64,000 bases of DNA, taken from NCBI RefSeq assembly GCF_963422335.1, contig NZ_OY729424.1, positions 2,542,001 to 2,606,000 of the forward strand. The letters run 5' to 3'. Shown piece by piece: positions 61,643-64,000 of the stretch. The notes beneath the pieces were generated by a model that worked only from the letters and a program-made list of their open reading frames with translations, did no database searches and was not told the origin of the DNA. A program made the position numbers and the translations under genes. Source of the stretch: an uncultured Roseateles sp. GTDB taxonomy: Bacteria > Pseudomonadota > Gammaproteobacteria > Burkholderiales > Burkholderiaceae_C. Within the stretch, counting starts at the first letter, position 1; each line of letters opens with the position of its first letter.

Positions 61643-61990
61643 CTACACCCGTGTGGGGGGCGATGCGGCGCGGCCATGCGCCGCTGTTTGCCCGGGTGTT
61701 CGGAGGCATCGAGTGCTGGCGATATGCCACTCGACGTAGTAGGCCAGCATGCATAGCAAGATGTGCGCGCGCACCCGGTCCTGCTCTGGGCAAGACCTGC
61801 CACCCAGCACCGCCGACAGGCCCAGCCGCTGCATCGCCAGGGCCACCGCCTGCACGTGGCAGTGAGAACGCGAGCGTGTGATCTCGAAGGTCTGGCCGAC
61901 GGGCATCAAGGTCTCGCCCTGCAGCGAGCGGCGGATGAGATCGATCACCGACTCGGGCAGGTGGGAGAGGTTGCCCAGGGTCTCCATCAA
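61643..61990 (-). pseudogene. Internally deleted IS1634-family transposase relic
   Basis: A 115-codon frame joins two parts of an IS1634-type transposase. The first part (ETLGNLSHLPESVIDLIRRS, GQTFEITRS, RLGLSAVLGGRS) matches the N-terminal section. Then, after CPEQDRV, it runs into RAHILLCMLAYYVEWH, which belongs near the C-terminus of this family. The catalytic core between them is missing. The start is also lost: a stop codon lies 7 codons before ATG 61987. It cannot be active. I see no clear terminal inverted repeats. The family assignment is from recognition of motifs, not a search. Confidence 0.7.
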
Positions 61991-62061
61991 AGAAACCAGT
62001 CCTCCTCATAGGAGGGAACAGGCTGATCGGGGGGGGCGCGGCGGAACGTCAGGCTAGGATG

Positions 62062-62107
62062 ATGACCTTGCGGGTCAGACCTTTAGCTCTGACCCCCAAC
62101 TGGCTGG
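62062..62107 (+). repeat. Hairpin repeat, copy B
   Basis: ATGACCTTGCGGG, then GGGTCAGA (62072-62079), loop CCTTTAGC, TCTGACCC (62088-62095), then CCAACTGGCTGG. Flanks equal those of copy A at 39431-39489, and one stem base pair differs on both arms. It lies between the transposase relic and the dioxygenase gene. Confidence 0.6.
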
Positions 62108-62218
62108 ATGTGTCGGGCCGGACACAAACAAGCGATACCACCGAAACAGCCAATAGGCTCAATAGCGCTCAGCGGGGCCGGCTTTCCTCAGGCCTCGCAC
62201 CTTGCCAGGAGCGCCGCC

Positions 62219-63100
62219 ATGACACCCGATCACACCCATTCCGACCCGCATGACCAGGGCCTGATCCACGACCTGGAGGTGCTGGGTCACCAGTTTCTGC
62301 AGCGCCGCCGCGCCCTGCTGTGGCTGGGCGGAGCCAGTGCACTGACCCTGCTGGGCTGCGGCGGCGGTGGCGATGAGGCCAGCGCTGCCACGACCACATC
62401 CACTGGCGGCAGTACAGGTAGCACGGGCGGCTCGGGCAGCAGCACCAGCAGCTGCAGCGTGATCCCCGAAGAGACCGCCGGCCCCTATCCCGGTGACGGT
62501 TCCAACTCGTCCAATGGCGGCATCGCCAATGCCTTGACGCTCAGCGGCATTGTGCGCAGCGACATCCGCACCAGCATTGGCAGCGCCAGCGGCGTGGCCC
62601 AGGGCGTGCCGCTGACGATCAAGCTCCGGTTGGTCAACACGGGAGCCAGCTGCGCCGATCTGTCCGGCTACGCCATCTATCTGTGGCATTGCGACCGCGA
62701 GGGCCGTTACTCGATGTACTCGGCAGGCGTGACGGCCGAGAACTATCTGCGCGGCGTGCAGCCCACCGGCAGCGATGGCGTGGCCACCTTCACCACCATC
62801 TTCCCGGGCTGCTACGACGGCCGCATGCCCCATATGCACTTCGAGGTGTTCCGCAGCGCCAACAGCGCCAGCGCCTACTCGAACAAGCTGAAGACCTCGC
62901 AGATCGCCTTCCCTAGCGATGTCTGCTCCACCGTCTACAACGGCGCCAGCGGCTATGCCACCAGCGTCACCAACTTCGCCCGCATCAGCTTCCAAAGCGA
63001 CAATGTGTTCAGCGATGGGGTGACATTGCAGCTGGCCAGCGTCACCGGCAGCGTGGCCGCCGGCTATGTCGCTACCCTGACGGTGGGCATATCCGCCTGA
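62219..63100 (+). CDS. Intradiol ring-cleavage dioxygenase-like protein, exported
   Basis: The 293-residue protein starts at ATG 62219 with AGGAG 8 nt upstream. The N-terminal segment has RRRALLWLGGASALTLLGC: a twin-arginine-like signal with a possible lipobox Cys near 44, then a Ser/Gly/Thr linker and a dioxygenase domain (about 85-290). IYLWHCDREGRYS near 158 and RMPHMHFEVF near 205 fit the Tyr/His non-haem iron ligands of catechol or protocatechuate dioxygenases. Export of this enzyme class is unusual; Tat use suggests folding with iron before export. It lies 19 nt before a two-component system in the same direction. Confidence 0.87.
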   Translation: MTPDHTHSDPHDQGLIHDLEVLGHQFLQRRRALLWLGGASALTLLGCGGGGDEASAATTTSTGGSTGSTGGSGSSTSSCSVIPEETAGPYPGDGSNSSNGGIANALTLSGIVRSDIRTSIGSASGVAQGVPLTIKLRLVNTGASCADLSGYAIYLWHCDREGRYSMYSAGVTAENYLRGVQPTGSDGVATFTTIFPGCYDGRMPHMHFEVFRSANSASAYSNKLKTSQIAFPSDVCSTVYNGASGYATSVTNFARISFQSDNVFSDGVTLQLASVTGSVAAGYVATLTVGISA

Positions 63101-63119
63101 TGACACTCAAGAGGTGCCG

Positions 63120-63833
63120 ATGATCCGATGTCTGGTGGTCGATGACGACAGCGAGATCCGCCAGGGCCTGCAGGCCTTTCTGGAGCGCTTCGGCATGCAG
63201 GTCAGTGTTGCCGCCGATGGCCGGCAGATGCGCCAGATTCTCGGCGCGTCAGCCTTCGACGTGGTTGTGCTGGACATCATGCTGCCCGACGCCAGCGGCC
63301 TGGACCTGTGCCGCTGGGTGGCCCAGCAGCATGCCACTCCGGTGATCATGCTGACCGCCCAGGGCGACCCGGGCAGCCGCATCGTCGGCCTGGAAATGGG
63401 CGCCGACGACTATCTGGGCAAGCCCTTCGAACCGCGCGAGCTGGTGGCTCGCATCAACGCCGTGCTGCGCCGCGCCGGCAAGGGCACAGCGCCGCAGGGT
63501 GCGGCACCCCAGCCCTCGCGCCAGCTGCGCTTCGAGGGCTGGGCGTTTGACCGGCTGCTGCGTCAGCTGGTCTCGCCGCAGCAGGTGGTGGTGGCCCTGT
63601 CCAGCGCCGAGTTCCGCCTGCTCAGCGCCTTCGTCGAGCGCCCGGGTCGGGTGCTCAGCCGCGACCAGCTGATCGAGCTGACGCGGGCGCCCGGCGTCGA
63701 GGTCAATGATCGCAGCGTCGATCTGGCGGTGTCGCGCCTGCGCCAGAAGCTGGGCGATTCGCCGCGCGAGCCGCGGCTGATACGCACCTTGCGCGGCGAG
63801 GGCTATCTGTTCGACGTCAAGGTCAGCACATGA
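63120..63833 (+). CDS. OmpR/PhoB-family response regulator
   Basis: The 237-residue regulator has a receiver domain (about 1-115) with acidic pocket VVDDD, phosphorylation Asp in VVLDIMLPD near 50, Thr in MLTAQG and Lys in LGKPFEP near 102. A winged-HTH effector (about 145-232; LSRDQLIELT) follows. ATG 63120 is used; GTG 63114 is possible. Its stop overlaps the kinase start (ATGA). Cotranscription with the dioxygenase gene is likely from the 19-nt gap. Confidence 0.94.
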   Translation: MIRCLVVDDDSEIRQGLQAFLERFGMQVSVAADGRQMRQILGASAFDVVVLDIMLPDASGLDLCRWVAQQHATPVIMLTAQGDPGSRIVGLEMGADDYLGKPFEPRELVARINAVLRRAGKGTAPQGAAPQPSRQLRFEGWAFDRLLRQLVSPQQVVVALSSAEFRLLSAFVERPGRVLSRDQLIELTRAPGVEVNDRSVDLAVSRLRQKLGDSPREPRLIRTLRGEGYLFDVKVST

Positions 63834-64000
63834 ACTGGCTGCGCCGATGCTGGCGTGACACCCTGTTCAAGCGCCTCTTCATCTTGCTGTGGGTGACACT
63901 GGTGGGCAGCCACTTCCTGGCGTTCTCGCTGGTCATGTCCCAAGTGGGTCGGCCCGAGCGGGGTGAGGGAGGTGGCGCCGGCGGACCCGGTCACGAGGCG
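63830..64000 (+). CDS. Sensor histidine kinase, 5' end only
   Basis: The first 57 codons (MNWLRRCWRDTLFKRLFILL...) run off the right edge. A basic start and one hydrophobic helix (about 16-37) are followed by a glycine-rich loop of the periplasmic segment. The identity rests on the overlap with the OmpR-type regulator, since catalytic domains are outside the window. Confidence 0.75.
   Translation, partial: MNWLRRCWRDTLFKRLFILLWVTLVGSHFLAFSLVMSQVGRPERGEGGGAGGPGHEA

Noticed and set aside
61620..62009. Second minus-strand open frame of 129 codons over the transposase relic
   Set aside because: It is another frame of the same DNA. The frame ending at 61643 carries the transposase motifs.
1..64000. 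CRISPR array, prophage or integrative element
   Set aside because: No short regularly spaced repeats, integrase, phage structural genes or att-like repeats around the tRNA were found.

Overview
The window reads as one contiguous stretch of chromosome from a high-GC betaproteobacterium, order Burkholderiales. I infer the Roseateles/Paucibacter/Rubrivivax-Leptothrix neighbourhood from the gene order rplU-rpmA-obg-proB, the rppH/proS pair, the fadE-DUF2147-fadN-thiolase operon, GltIJKL, and a PEP-CTERM protein. No species can be named from sequence alone. Genes are densely packed, no intergenic stretch exceeds 300 bp, and I see no prophage, CRISPR array or integrative element. The only clear mobile-element trace is a small internally deleted IS1634-type transposase relic near 61.6-62.0 kb.

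Layout. 1-9.6 kb: the end of a TpsB outer-membrane transporter, a 2211-residue TpsA-like exoprotein (TPS domain, nine YDG repeats, C-terminal caspase), two tandem OmpA-like proteins and a membrane protein with an HExxH motif. This is the most unusual part of the window. 9.7-18.9 kb: housekeeping genes, namely tRNA-Pro(CGG), ispB, rplU-rpmA, obg-proB, rppH, proS, a lytic transglycosylase, ubiX, grxD and a DnaQ-like exonuclease. 19-25.5 kb: a fused biotinyl/carboxyltransferase, an AidB-type acyl-CoA dehydrogenase, an MFS transporter and a PAS-PAS-GGDEF diguanylate cyclase. 25.6-30.1 kb: an operon of M20 amidohydrolase, peptide-binding protein, RpiR regulator and alpha/beta hydrolase, with a promoter/operator upstream. 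30.1-33.8 kb: a glycine-zipper lipoprotein, an HNH endonuclease, and a secreted trypsin-like protease overlapping an FHA/five-helix membrane protein. 33.9-43.2 kb: a TetR regulator and a beta-oxidation operon ending at a good terminator, then a hydrolase, an enoyl-CoA hydratase and an SGNH hydrolase. 43.1-50.8 kb: an amino-acid oxidase, a thioesterase, an Atm1-type ABC exporter, a LysR regulator and gltIJKL. 50.9-59.2 kb: a DUF4394 lipoprotein, pyrC, a NYN-LOTUS protein, a DUF3025 protein, cysK, rnpB, a Gfo/Idh/MocA oxidoreductase, a Bcr/CflA transporter and an alpha-carbonic anhydrase. 59.3-64 kb: a PEP-CTERM HAF-repeat protein, the transposase relic, a Tat-type intradiol dioxygenase, and a response regulator overlapping the start of a sensor kinase.

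How the parts work together. The first cluster looks like a secreted protease-adhesin with its own transporter and envelope-anchoring helpers. The TetR-controlled fad operon supplies a nearly complete beta-oxidation spiral. The RpiR operon probably links uptake of a small peptide or N-acyl amino acid to its hydrolysis. Recurrent small-scale features are tail-to-tail overlapping convergent genes (five pairs), a hairpin repeat found twice intact with compensatory stem changes and once in degenerate form, and several genes with a -10-like box 6-8 nt before the start codon and no Shine-Dalgarno, which suggests leaderless transcripts.
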